From: Rhyacichthys aspro
Taxonomy: Eukaryota; Chordata; Actinopteri; Gobiiformes; Rhyacichthyidae
Direction: 5' to 3'
NCBI GenBank assembly: GCA_036850595.1
Contig: CM072151.1
Location: 18,453,307-18,517,306, forward strand
DNA length: 64,000 nucleotides
Positions 24,104 through 36,600 of the stretch are shown here, piece by piece. Every line of letters begins with the position of its first letter. The first letter of the stretch is position 1. Below the pieces are notes generated by a model that saw nothing but the letters and a program-made list of their open reading frames with translations, searched no databases and had not been told where the DNA came from. Both the position numbers and the translations under genes were made by a program.

Positions 24104-27100
24104 CTGCAAACAATAAAGAGAATCACTTTTATTTCATGCCAGCCATCACCTTATTTTAATGGCATTTTGGGGAATAATACATCTAAGTTGTAAATTTGCA
24201 GTGTCAGCAAACATAAAAAATTCTTGTGGATGCGTTGGTCTGAAATGTGGCCACCCAGTCTGTGGATGAAAGCAGGAGGAGGAGCCCAGCTGGCAGCCAT
24301 TCATGAAGAGCACTTCCATTGTGAGAGAGTCAGCCTGCATAATGCAGAATATTTGTACTACACATAATGGTGATTATGTACCATTCAGACAGAGGCACTT
24401 TGACCTGCTCCCCTGAAACATTACACCTGCTTCACAGCTCGGCCTGCCATTGTTCCCGCTGAAGTGGCGCACGCTGCAGTGTGAGGCCGCCGGAATTCCC
24501 CCCCGAGTCTATATGATAGCACTACTGCGACTCCTGGTATGTGTACAGCTGGACGGGCCCGGGGTGGAGGCGATGAGGGGGGCCATAATCTGAAGCTGGC
24601 ACTATTTAAGGGTTTGGAATTCCCCAACACTCCTTGATGAACGATATTAATACCTGTCTCACAAACACAGGCATACCTAATGAGGCGAGCCATTTAACTT
24701 ATGCAGAAGTCACACATAAGACAGGACTAAGTTCATTTACATATGCAATGAAGACTTTTCCAGACTAACGCATGTCTATGTCCCTAAGTTTGACCTACAA
24801 ACACATTGTAATCAGCACATGATGGATTAAATACATTAAATGCAACTACACAATAATTCAGTGTGTCCTAAAAAATTTTATGAAACCAATATTTCAAGAA
24901 TGAAATGAACCAAATGAACTGTAACCCAACATCCTAGTTAAGCGTAGTATGCTTATGTTTTGTAACATCTTTAGTAATTTTTATTACATTTAATTTATTA
25001 TTTTTTATACTTCCTTTCTTTCTCTTTCCCCCTCCTTATTCTTATTCAAATCTATTTTGGTCATTTAGGCTGCATTTGTCTCCTTTGAATAATTCTTCTC
25101 TCTAAAAGCTTCAACTTAATTTATGAATGGTAATTTTATGAACTACAATTTTTTTTGGGCAAGTAAAATCTTTCGTGACCCACTTTTTGGGACCTGACCC
25201 AGCCTTTTGGGAACTACTGCTTAAAGAATGTTAAGAAAATGTTCAAAAATATTTATTATATAATAATAATAAATTAGGTCGTAACATCAGTGTACCGTAG
25301 CCATTAGCTAAGCATCTGCTTTGCTGTAGGATAACTAGTGCTTCAAGATGTCATTCTGGATACCTTTTTACATGAAAATAGAAAACAGTAAGCTAACAGT
25401 TTAGTAGGCTCTAGGAAAGTGACAAGACTTTCTACTTTCTTGCTAATACACTATTTCCTTAATGGCTAAAATTCAGCAAAATATATACGCTAGCATAGTA
25501 TTATTAATGGATAACGATAAAAGAATTTAGTAATTAGCAATTTTGTCTGCTTAGTTTTAGAGATAAAACATTTATATGTAAACAACATATATATTTTACT
25601 TACCTACCACTCTATTTGATTACATGTATTTGTCATATAAGTCTTTTGAAGAGTTTAATAACGGTTTTATTCGTCGCCACGTTATCTTTTTTTCTTTGAG
25701 GCTACTTTAACACAGTTGATTATCATGACAACTATAGTCTCGCGGGAACAGAGGACATAACAAAAAACAAACGCGAGCAATCAACGCGTGATTTGGGAAC
25801 GGCCACATATAAATATATTAATGTGTTGCACTGTCAAACGGTGCTTATTGTAGCTATTTATTATTCAAATGTAAGGTTTGTTTGCACATTTAATTTAGTT
25901 TAATTTTATGTATCAGAGTATGATAATTATACCACTAAAAATAATTTATGTTTTTACATTGTTATTTGATACACATCTAATTATAAACAAAACGATCAAG
26001 GTGAATGAGAATTATGTCTGCATCTTAGTACAGCATGTGAAGTATTCATGTTTAGTGTTCAATAAATATCTTTTTATCCCACATGGCAGTTACAAAAATG
26101 ACATGAACAAAAGCAGGCGGTGAATGACGGGTCTGCAGACTGTAGGGAGTAGGGCAGGTGTGATGTAGTGTCTTTTAAAGTGGAGAGGATTTAGGTGTGG
26201 TCCCATTACTGACATGCGGCTTAATTACACACAGTTTGATTTTGCCTCTAATTTTCTAGAAAATCGCCCAGGTTATTTGGCAGAACTAGTTTTGTCATCT
26301 AATTACACTGTTTGACTGAACCTTTCTGTTTGTTTGGGGCTGAATCAAATCATAAAAGCTGCCCATCAAGCCAAACATGAACACTGCCATCCTCTCAATA
26401 TAGTTTAGAAATAAAGCAAACACTATGAATCCCATGCACGTTATTATTGTTAGTCCAGTTTTATTGCATGTTTGCACACACTTATATATGTTGTACAGGA
26501 AATGCACATATCAAACAGGCCTGTAGTGCTATACAAAAACAAAATTGCAAAGACTTAGCAGTACATAATTTGTAAATGAGAATGTATAAACAGTGTGCTT
26601 GTACGTGACACTTTTCCTAATGTTACCAGGTGAAATTAAGTACGGCACTAAATGAGCTTAATGCTAACAACTAAAACCATGTGTTAAAGCCTGCATTTTA
26701 TTCCAGGTTAGATGGGTCGATCCTAGGTGTTGTCTGCCTGCTCCTGGTGTCTGGTTACTCACTCAGTTCTCTGTTAGCCCGAGGCAAAGGCTGTTCAGCA
26801 TCCACTTAAAGACAGCGCAGTGCCTCCAGACGAGACTGGGCCAGAGGTCAGCACTAAACAGGGGGTGGCCATTGTCTCTTGGCAGGTTGGGCACACCGAC
26901 CGATGAAAATGCAATCAAAACAAACAGGCCGGCCGATCAGGGCCCTTCTCCAGTGTCCTTATTAATCACTTGTTCAAAGCCCTAAGACCTCGGCCCCCTC
27001 ATCTGTCAGCCCTGGCTGCAAGAGGGACATGACTGCAGAACAAAAGGCCGCCCCCACAGTTTCTCTTGCGCTTATCCCTGACTTTATACAAGTGAAACAG

Positions 27101-28117
27101 TCTGGAGTCAAAGCCTCTGAGGCCAAAGGGACCGAGGCGCACTCCTTTAAGCCCCAGAAAAGAGAAAAGACTACTATCAATTAGTGTGATTTCAAGATAC
27201 CTGAACTTACTTTGTTCAAAAATAGATTAAAGCACCGGTGTTTTATTTCAAAGACAGACTCCAGCCTAATACAGATATTAAGCCCTTAAAGAGTTATTGA
27301 TCTGAAGCTAATAAAATAATAATGAAGGACAAGAAAGAGAATCTCACTCTTCTTTCATTGGGCTACACACCACACAATAAGATATTAAATGGATTTCTCA
27401 AAACTTTTGTTGAACCTATTGTTATGGCCTAGATAGCAGCAACATACAAGCAACAATTTCAAACTAATACCTACACAAATACATAATGAGGCGTATACGT
27501 AAATCAGTTATTTTTTTTAAATTAACCATTAGTGAATCATTGCCTTGTTGGCTCATCTGAACTAAACACTCTTCCTACCTCTTTAGCTGTCAATGAGGTA
27601 TGTCATAAATATAAATCTATTTTAAAAATAGTCTCATGTCTTTCATTTGCCTCTTCTCCAATTCACTTAGTATTATTTTAAAAGTTAGGTTGTTTGCTTT
27701 GGTCTGAGTTTTGGTTGCAGCCAAACCAGTTCAGGGTAAACTTTTGCAAGAAACGTATCAAAGAACAGCTCTTTCCACAATTAATTGGAGGTACGGTAGG
27801 CATCGATTTAGTGTATGGGCTTTGTCGGCTTTATAGCAATAATCCATCTAAAGTATTGGCTCATTACAAAGACATTGTTAGCTTAAATGGCCTACTCTGA
27901 AGACAGGGCAGCAGCTGCGAACCAGGCAGACACTCGGGACACTTTGGACTCCCAGACAGTTGGCCTCTGGGCAGACTAGACCACTCGCTGTATCCGATAC
28001 ACTGAATCTAACTTGTATGTACTTTGTTAGTGATAGTTAGAACGGCATATCACTCTTCAAATGAATCAGTAAGCCGCTTAGTCTTAGTTGTGAGTTTGTA
28101 CAGCCTGTGGTACTTAC
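24104..28117 (-). other. tp63: tp63 intron 1 (4.0 kb)
   Basis: No coding content was recognised. Bases about 24420-24600 and 26720-27180 are GC-richer, repeat-poor patches. Bases 25165-25219 hold one terminus of an hAT-like element (reverse complement begins CAGTAGTTCCCAAAAGG); its partner end was not found. The remainder is AT-rich. Confidence 0.5.
25165..25219 (-). mobile_element. Solitary hAT-like terminus
   Basis: On the minus strand the sequence starts CAGTAGTTCCCAAAAGGCTG, close to the CAGTGGTTCCCAAAC ends common among vertebrate hAT elements. No second end or target duplication could be matched, so this is a fragment. Confidence 0.4.
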
Positions 28118-28170
28118 CGGTGAAAGGGGAACTCGGGGTAGGACTGCACAGCTGTGTAGGGTGAGTTCAT
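28118..28170 (-). CDS. tp63: tp63 exon 1 (TAp63 amino terminus)
   Basis: The ATG is at 28170-28168 and the donor CCG|GTAAGT at 28118. It encodes MNSPYTAVQSYPEFPFHR, where the Arg codon is completed by exon 2. The start is chosen because the frame joins exon 2 in register, the context GACAACATGA has A at -3, and the only other nearby upstream ATG is closed by a stop within three codons. The peptide differs from the human exon 1 peptide except for the initial MN and the final R, so the call rests on position, splice site and phase. A cDNA would settle it. Confidence 0.75.
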
Positions 28171-28178
28171 GTTGTCAT
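28167..28178 (-). promoter_or_regulatory. Three-codon upstream ORF overlapping the TAp63 start
   Basis: The minus strand reads ATG ACA ACA TGA immediately before the coding ATG. The last sense codon shares its A with the TAp63 start codon and the TGA stop lies at +1 frame across it (ATGA overlap). If the leader contains this segment, ribosomes would meet this mini-ORF first. Such overlaps can dampen translation or allow termination-reinitiation. This is seen directly; its effect is inferred. Confidence 0.5.
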
Positions 28179-31100
28179 ACCAACTGTCAAATCTTCCACA
28201 ATTATCAGCTGGTCACAGAAATCACATTCGTTCAAAAGTGTGCAAATAAATAATCACCAATAATAAACAGGCCTGGATTAAAGTGCCAGAGGGTACAGTG
28301 CAGAGTGGACGACGTCGGGGAGATGTTTTGAATTTAGGTATTTTTTCTTAGGTCGACCCTACAAATAGGAGGGGCCTGTGCCAGCTCTCTGACCAATCCC
28401 CGGCTACGGTCGTATAAGATATCAGTCACTCTCAGTTGCTAGGATATAGATATCAAGCAACTACATTTGACCCTGCAGCCCCGGAGGATACACACTCGCT
28501 CAACTGTCATTCCACACAGATTCCACAGAGGAGATGGTTTATTGCATCACGTCTAAATTCTAAATATTAATAGAGATTGACAGAGTGAAATGTGTTATAA
28601 AGACAATACAATATACTTAAGCACCAATGAATGGGCAAGCCTCTATTTCCTGTCACATAAACAGACCCCATACATAAATATTCTTTACAGTAGCCTACAT
28701 AAAGCTTGACTTAAGCATGCACATATATCAGACCACATCCTCAGCTGATACCAGAGCCCATCCCAACTCCTGTGACACTGTAAACCTAGAGTTGTTGTGC
28801 GGTTTTTGAGGGGAAGATGGACAGCGGATGATTCAGCATGCTAAAATAAAAGGACAGGGTCACGACAGGGGGAATGATAATAAATAGATGTGGTGTATCC
28901 AGGGAACACAAACCTCTAAGCTGCTCTCTTGTACTTTTAATAAAGACACGGAGCTCCTCTCACCGCCGACAGCCCGCTGAGCAGCGAGGAGAGAGTTCAC
29001 TGATCCTACACGGCCGAATGAATGACATAATGCACTGTGGAGTATAAATATGCTTTATGCTGTGATGCAAAATTTATCTTTAGCATTAACACCGTCTTCA
29101 GTGAGCAATGGGTAAAGTGTGTGCATAAGTAACAGAGACATAACTTTTACTGTTGAAATAATTTTGGCAATTTATTTATATCATAAGGAAAATGACTCTG
29201 ATAGTAAGCATTCTGTAACAGAGTATTCAGGGTTTTTTTTAATAGAATAAACTGTAAATAGCAGAATATAGTAACCTGATACATGAGGCAATAAAATTTA
29301 GTATAAAAAAGATATTTTGGCAAATTGGCTGCATTTTGGCTAAACCAGCTAAAGGCTTCAAGCTACAAGTCACTAGATGCTTAGGACTATGTTATGTTGG
29401 AGTTATACAGAATCCCATATAACACCACACAGAGGACCCCAGCATATGGTTTTATCACCTGTGCTTCCTCATCAAAGACTGTTAAACTGAGATCTGCCTG
29501 AGATTAGCATGCACATCCTACCTACATTAGCCAACACATCAGCCAACCTTGCTAACAAAGCCTATTGATGAATATCACAAGAATATTGACATTTTTTCTC
29601 TACTTTCCAAGTGTCTAATGTAGTGTCTCAAACTTACACGCTTATATAAATGAATGAGGTATACTTCGGTTGCCATGAGGGTCTTTATTATTATTACATC
29701 TGTACTATTTAATACTTTAGGCATGCAGTAGGCTACTATTCCACTATATTGCACTCAGCGTTTACCTTTTTTTTCTTACCTCTTATAGTTAGCTACAAAG
29801 CTGTTTTAAACTATAACTGAGGGTGTATCAAAGCATTCAAAAATGACAGTGGGAGCTGATTAATATTTGCATTTTGATCAATGATTTAGCATCAAACATA
29901 TTTATGCTAGCTCACTTTCATACATTTTACTAAAGCTTTAACGCCACTTATAATGTATCAGTCTGCTTCACACTTTTTGGGCCTACAAAATTACATACAC
30001 TTTACATATTTTCAAACATAACATTTGAGTTAAATTAAGACGAAAGAGGGAAACAAAAGAATTCTACAAATTCCCAGGTGTGCTAATTAATTAGCCTGTA
30101 GCCTGTGGTAAGACAAAACATACCACGTAGCCAGTAAGCTAGTGCTAATAAGGATTAATTTGTTGTATTTTATTATGCCAGAGTAAAATTAATAATTAAA
30201 TACAAAAACAATTCATTTGTATGTTTGTTACATTTTTTGTATGTTTTATCTAACAAATACAAATCATGTAGGGTCTTTTTTTTTTTTAATCAAAATTTAA
30301 TACAATCCACGTATCCTCCACAGTATTCAGTGAACAGAACTACCTCTTGTTAAGCTAACAGGACCCCACTGCTAGCACAGCTAAAAACAGCTAACATGCT
30401 ATGGACAAGATCTAGCTAACTCACTAACGCTAACTAATTAGCTTTCATGTGTTGACTTTTGATTGCATAGGCTGCTAGGAACAAAATAAATATTTATATA
30501 GTGATTAAAGGGATAGAATAAATTCCTTGAGACGCAGTTGCTACCCCACTACTGTAAGTGTCTGAGCAGATATTCCCCAAGGTCACTGCTGTAAATACCA
30601 GCTGTCGTTAATCAGCCGTCTCCGCTTTATGAAGTCTCCCAGTGCAAAAACAAAGATCAGTCTTTACCCACACAACTGCCGTAACTGTAGCCACTTGTAA
30701 AAAGATTAGAGACACCACAGTGCAACGAATACAACAATTCCCTCCAATAAAGCATTTACACAGAGGCCCGGGTTCACCTCTGAAGACAGCAAGGACAAAC
30801 TGACCTCGGCGCGTCATTAAATCTGATCTTTACAACGACATCCGAAACCATTACATCATTAATTACTCTAAGGCTCACTGTCACCCAACTCCTATTACTT
30901 CACTTGACATGCATGTGTGTGTTTATGAGTTAGCGGCTACGTCAGCCCCGTCTCTGCTGCTCCACATATGTGCAACGTGGTTATTATTCTCATATACTTC
31001 GGTCAGGGAGCGCAAAGCTAAGTTAATCTGGAGTCAAACGCCCAATCACCGCAACCAATATGTGACAGTGGGACATGTCTGTGATTCACTTTGGTGTGTT

Positions 31101-31915
31101 CATTATGAGAGGGCCCCATTCACACCGCCTTATTAAAGTCAGACGTTTACATACGGCATGCCCGCGGAGCAGTTGGTGTAGCAGCTGATGAAGTAGCTCA
31201 ATGGACTATGAAGAGATGCATTATCCGTGTCAGTCACAGACACCGCAGAGTGGCCGGTGCGGTGCGCGCGGGGGATATGCGGACATACTTGTGTGTGTAT
31301 ATATTCCAGTTGGTGACTAATGCAGGGGAAATCCAGATGAGTCAAAACTACCAGTGTCCGGTGCAGTGTTGGAGAGGTGATAATTTACAGCCTATGCACT
31401 AAACTGCCCAGCAACTTGGTATTGTTCATAACATCCCATGGGAAAGCAGTATTTTAATAGGTTGACAGCACTGTTCAAAAGTTCTAACACATTTTATTAA
31501 AAGATGAGATCATGAAAACATATAGGTTGTATAACATAACGGTTTATCAAAAGAGTTGGAACCAAAACTGCAAAATGAATTCACTTCCTGGAGCATGGAA
31601 TATTTTCATCCTCATACAACCAGTTCACGCTTCCCTAACGGAGCGGGAGATAAAGAGCTAACCCAGTTCCCACATGTGACCAGTAGAACCAGTATTTCTC
31701 TGCAGTGATTCATTATTTGCGGTAATATTCAGTCTCCCAGACAATTATTGACGTATTCCCACGGTGCGATTGAATTATTTTGAGTGTGTCTTTTGTCACA
31801 GTGACTTTTACACTACACTGGATCAGATTGTTGTCACGTTGGGAAATGCAGTCTGGCCTGCAGCGGTGAAAAGGCACGCAGCCAAAGTTGGATAACCTTA
31901 TCCAGAATAACTAGC
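28179..31915. other. Intergenic DNA upstream of TAp63
   Basis: This should contain the TAp63 5' UTR and promoter, but no TATA box or clear start could be assigned. Bases about 28280-28520 and 28930-29040 are moderately GC-rich. Bases about 30540-31400 are repeat-poor with GC-rich words and might be conserved regulatory sequence. No gene was recognised. Confidence 0.45.
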
Positions 31916-32690
31916 GTCGGTTGGAGTCACAGTTGTTTGTTAGATCTCTTTACACATAATGACTAAGAATGAAAAATAAGCTGTTGTGACAGAAGGAAGT
32001 ACTGTGAAAGATTTTAACCAACCATGTCTTTGTGAATTTCTTTTGCTATTTATAACCCACCAATAATAATATTTGCAATACAACAAAAGTAATTAAATAA
32101 TAAATAATACAATTAAAAGTGTGAGAAAATCTGGTGATTTATGAGCTTTTCATGATAGGCGTGGCCAGGTTGATGTGAACATGAGGACTAGGAAAGGCCA
32201 CTGGAGAGCTACATCCTAAATGTGTAAAATTTTGTTTTACAGAGATGAGCAAAGTGTAATAGTGTTCAAATTCATGTTTTATTGTTTAAGGACATTTAAA
32301 TGGTAAAGTGATTTAGTTTCTAAATGTTTTTGGAGGAATTAATGTTACCTGTTTCAACTGGATTTGTTCACAGACAACAGCATGTCCCTGCAGGGCTTCC
32401 GTAACAGCTTTACCTTGAGCAGCAACTGGATTCTCAAAAGATTTGTAAGATAAAAAATTCACTAAAATCCATCTTGTTCTGCTTTGGGCAAAGTGGTAAA
32501 GCAACTGCATTACCATTGATAATTTGAACAGAACTGCATTGTTCTGTTTGGATGAATTTGCACTTCCTCAAAGATTGTCCATCTAAGAACAGCAATGTGC
32601 AATGTGAATGTGCAATGTGACGATGTTGACAAAATATTTCCATGGCCAAGTTTAAGCGTTAACAGCATTTTGATGTTTAGATCAAGGATC
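31916..32690 (+). repeat. Direct duplication, copy A
   Basis: Copy A begins GTTGGAGTCACAGTTGTTTG and runs through blocks that recur in the same order about 1,060 bp later: GAAGGAAGTA-TGTG-AAG, GAGAAAATC-GGTGATTT, AAATTCATGTTT with AAGGACATTTAAA, ACAGCATG-CCCTGCA, and GCAATGTGCAATGT. Several indels separate the copies, so the duplication is old. It includes one member of the five-copy dispersed repeat (32348-32413). Confidence 0.7.
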
Positions 32691-32965
32691 CCTGACCACA
32701 AGGCTGCGGACCAGTTCGAGGCCGTGGATCATTTAGAACCGGGAGAGACAGACAACAACCAACCAAAACAAGATTGTGTAGATTTGACAAAAGGAAGACA
32801 CCTCGAGTGCCACTATTTCCCATCAGCTCCAGAAGGAAAACATGGTCAGGGGTCCACTGATTATAAATTGTCTGTTAATTGCACATTATTCGCCTTAGTC
32901 TTCGTCTGTGGTGCAAAAAAACTTTATGGTCTTTTGTAAAAAAATTCTGACATTTATCTCAGAAA
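32683..32965. mobile_element. hAT-like fragment at the end of copy A
   Basis: The stretch GATCCCTGACCACAAGGC then CGGACCAGTTCGAGGCCGTG and ATCATTTAGAACCGGGAG resembles the terminus of a common fish repeat whose ends are rich in GGACCGGTACCGGTCCGTGG-like words. It separates the two duplication copies. The right boundary was not resolved and no target duplication was found. Confidence 0.35.
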
Positions 32966-32975
32966 TAAAAACTAC

Positions 32976-33612
32976 TGTTGGTTGGAATCACAGTTGTTTG
33001 TTAGAACTCTTTACATATATGACTCATAATGAAAACAGGCTGTTGTGATAGAAGGAAGTAGTGTGGAAGGTTTTAACGAATATGTCTTACTATTTATATC
33101 ATAATGTTCACAGCACAAAAATAAGTACAAAATTTTACAACTGAAAGTATGAGAAAATCAGGTGATTTGTTAGCTTTTTCATGACCATTGGGCCCGGGGC
33201 TAGGTTTATTTGAACACGACTACTCAGCCACTGGAGACCTACATTTACATCTTCATACAAATTTACAAATAAACATGCAGTGTGTAAATGTAGTATACAC
33301 GTGAACAAAATGGAATAGTCAAAACTATGTCAAATTCATGTTTCTCCCTTTAAGGACATTTAAAAGGAAAATCAATTTTGTTACTAATATGAACTCATAA
33401 GCAACCTGTTTCCATTGAGTTGACAACAGCATGGCCCTGCACAGCTACCATAGGTGCTCACAGGCTTTAGAAAGAAGGGGTTGAGGTGTGGAATTGCAAT
33501 GTGCAATGTCAGAACAAGATGAAAAATCTTGACTGAATGCAGCAGAATGCAACAAAGTCTTTGCATTGTACCTTCAAGGTCAAGCATTAAGGGTATTTTG
33601 AATACTTTTAAA
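32976..33612 (+). repeat. Direct duplication, copy B
   Basis: Copy B starts TTGGTTGGAATCACAGTTGT and follows copy A block by block with substitutions and small indels, ending around GGTCAAGCATTAAGGG (copy A: GGCCAAGTTTAAGCG). It includes another member of the five-copy dispersed repeat (33404-33480). Either a local tandem duplication or two insertions of a long element would explain the pair. Confidence 0.7.
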
Positions 33613-36600
33613 GTCAGGAAATTCCAACATTTAGCTTAGAAACATACGTTTGATTAATATTAATAGTAATAATGTGATACATACTATAAATTCCATTTTA
33701 CCACTATGTTTTCTACAATTACCTATTCCTCAGAATATTCTTGCTGCAAGACAACAGTGCTACTCATCATTAGTTAATATCTAGTTACTCTTATATACTC
33801 ATATTCTGAAATGTTACTTGAAAAAATGTGCCATTTGATTCCACAAAAATGTCCTTAAGTGTAATGTAAAACGTTTTAGTAAATGTAACATAACAAAATT
33901 TGACTAGTTTCTATAAAACTCTGCTGCTCTTGAAAAAAAAAAAAAAAAAAGTTCAAAAGTACAGGTTTCTTGATTCTTATTTTCATCAGCCATGGTATAT
34001 TCAGTCCTTTTGCAGAGCATGCATACAGCAATGCCAAGTATGTTATTATGTCCTAACAGAGACCTTTCAGCAAAACATGGAAGAAGCTTAATTCTTTGTT
34101 GCAAGGGACAAGCACAACACCCCTACTCATGAGGACAGTGAATTTGACTTGGGCCTAAACTAAGGCTGCCCTGAATACATTGTGACTGAGCAAGTGCTTA
34201 GCAGAATTTTGGATAGTTTTTGAATAATGAATGATATTAAATGAAAAAAAGAAGCTTCCTTGGTAAAACTGACCTATGTGGTGACTAGGGCTGCAACTAC
34301 ATCAAAGAATTATCTAAATACTCATTACTAATAGACTGTAAGGCTAACAGTATGTGAATTTAAGTAACCAGCCCAACTGACTTCTAATTAAACTACAACA
34401 CCAAACTGTGAATTAAAGACAATTCTGTTTTAAATACAGAACCCTTTTTGTTTTTTCTCCCAAATGACCCCAATCCAGACAAGAGCACTTTTGGTTAACA
34501 CAATCAAAGCGGAGCCCTGGAACTAAGAAGCAGGCGGGCAGTGAACCAAAGAGCATCAATCACACCTAATCCAACTCTAAACCTGTCTTTGTTGTCTTTT
34601 GATGCCTCTTAACATCAGTCATAGAGTGTTTTTAGTCAAGTCAAACATCATTATACATTAGTATAAGGTGAAGTACACAGGTTAATAGTTACATTAATAT
34701 TTAATTTGCTGCTTAAACGGCACTGCTAAATCTTCCTCATTAGCAAACTGGATATAAAAAGTAGTCAAAGGATTATCACTAAGGTATAAGTGACATGATG
34801 CTCATCCTAAAACTCTCACTGCTCCTAAACATGTCCCAGTGCTACACCAATCATTTCAGGATTGATGATTTATTAGCATTAGGTGGTCAAGGTCTGGATG
34901 GAGCACAGGCACGGCAGAGCGGGGGCGATGATATTTTACCCTGAAAGAGCAGGTGTTCCTGGGACCTGCTTCAGCACTTCTCTGAGGTAACCTAATATTT
35001 TCATATTCGAACTTTCAGAAATATAGTCCATGATGTAAAAGTTGTGGAGCGGTGTTTAGCACCCCACAAAGCCAGTATCCCAGCAACAGCTTGACAAATG
35101 TGATTGGTCTGGCCCTCAACCTATTAAAAAGCATGTGCGCGTAGGACATAATGATGCCGAGGGGCAACTCAAAGACACTCTAGCCCCCCATCCATAAGCT
35201 TATACACTCGTCCGCGTGTAATCTAAGTGAGGGGTTGAAGTGTCCTTTGTCACTGGATATGCTTTAAAAATAAAACACCCTGTCCATGTCCTGGGACGCT
35301 TGAATGAAAGTGGATCTTTCAGAAGCATTTCTTCCAGTCTCTGATGAGTAGATGGATATAGTTCATCCGAAACCGCCACATACCAGAACCATCAAACAAT
35401 TACATGTTCAGCATGCTGTGCATCGTGTTCATAACCAGACTAGAACACCAACCAAAAGGCAATAAAATGAAGGGGAATTTTGTAATGGTAAACTCCTCTC
35501 GATTGACAGCAGGACGAGTGTACAAATGAGAGCATACAAAAAACGAAAACAAAAAAAAAACCCAACAACAACCCTAGAAACAGAAGTTGGCTAACAGCAT
35601 TTGACCGCAAAAAGCTGGGGAAATGCCATCAGAACAGGTTTTTGTACTCATCCTGTTCATGTTAGATTGCCTCTGTAACCTGTTAGAATTAAGCTTCTCA
35701 TTAATGATTTATTAGTGTGTATAAAAATATCAAGGTGCTCAATATACATATTGCAAAAGATTGCTTTTTTAATTTCATCATTCATTTATTTTACTTCATT
35801 TTTACTTATTTCATTTAATACATGCATAATTTCAGTCTATCTTGCAGAAGAAAGAAAAAACAACATGGCAAATGTTCCCCTAAAACTATATATATATATA
35901 TATATTTTGTTTTGTATTTTTTTGCTTTTAAAAGTAATTTGAAATTTAGAGGCCATTTTTTTAAGTTTAATCATTCTGTTAATATCACATTCTGACAGAT
36001 CTTTTTATATGTTGTATATGATGCTATAGAACAAAGACCCTTTTTATTAGTCCAGAAATAAACTCTTATGAGTCATACAACAGCACAACCCTCAGCTCTG
36101 TACAGTGATTTTTATGATTTTATGAGCGATTTTCTAAATGGACAAACGGTGACATCAGCTGTGAAGTAACGTCCTCCCTAATCCTTTTCACTAATTGACA
36201 GGCTCAGAGATTTTGCATTGCTATGAGCGCATATGAAAGTTGATCCAGGGGAGCAGGGGGGATATGGGCCGTGTCAGGTAGGCCAGGTTCCTGTGGTGTA
36301 ACGTCACTCATCAATCTATGTTAGCCAGAGGGCTTGTAATTGTATGTATGTGTTCAGGTGTCACAGCATGGCAACATCTCTTCTTACCCTTACTATTGCC
36401 GGACATGATGTGTCTATCTGCTGCCAGGTCATGCCAAAGCTGCAAAAGGCCTCTCCAGTAGGATGCAGGGGCTGACCAAGTAGAGCAGACATAAGTGCAT
36501 CTGATGAGGTCTCAGTGTCAACTGTAGCTTCATATCATGGCACTGAAAAAGAGTGTGAGTCACTTGGCAGACTCTCTTACATTGACACCTGGCTCAGCAG

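Noticed and set aside
34286..34335. hAT-like end at GGGCTGCAACTAC
   Set aside because: Too short and without a partner end or target duplication.
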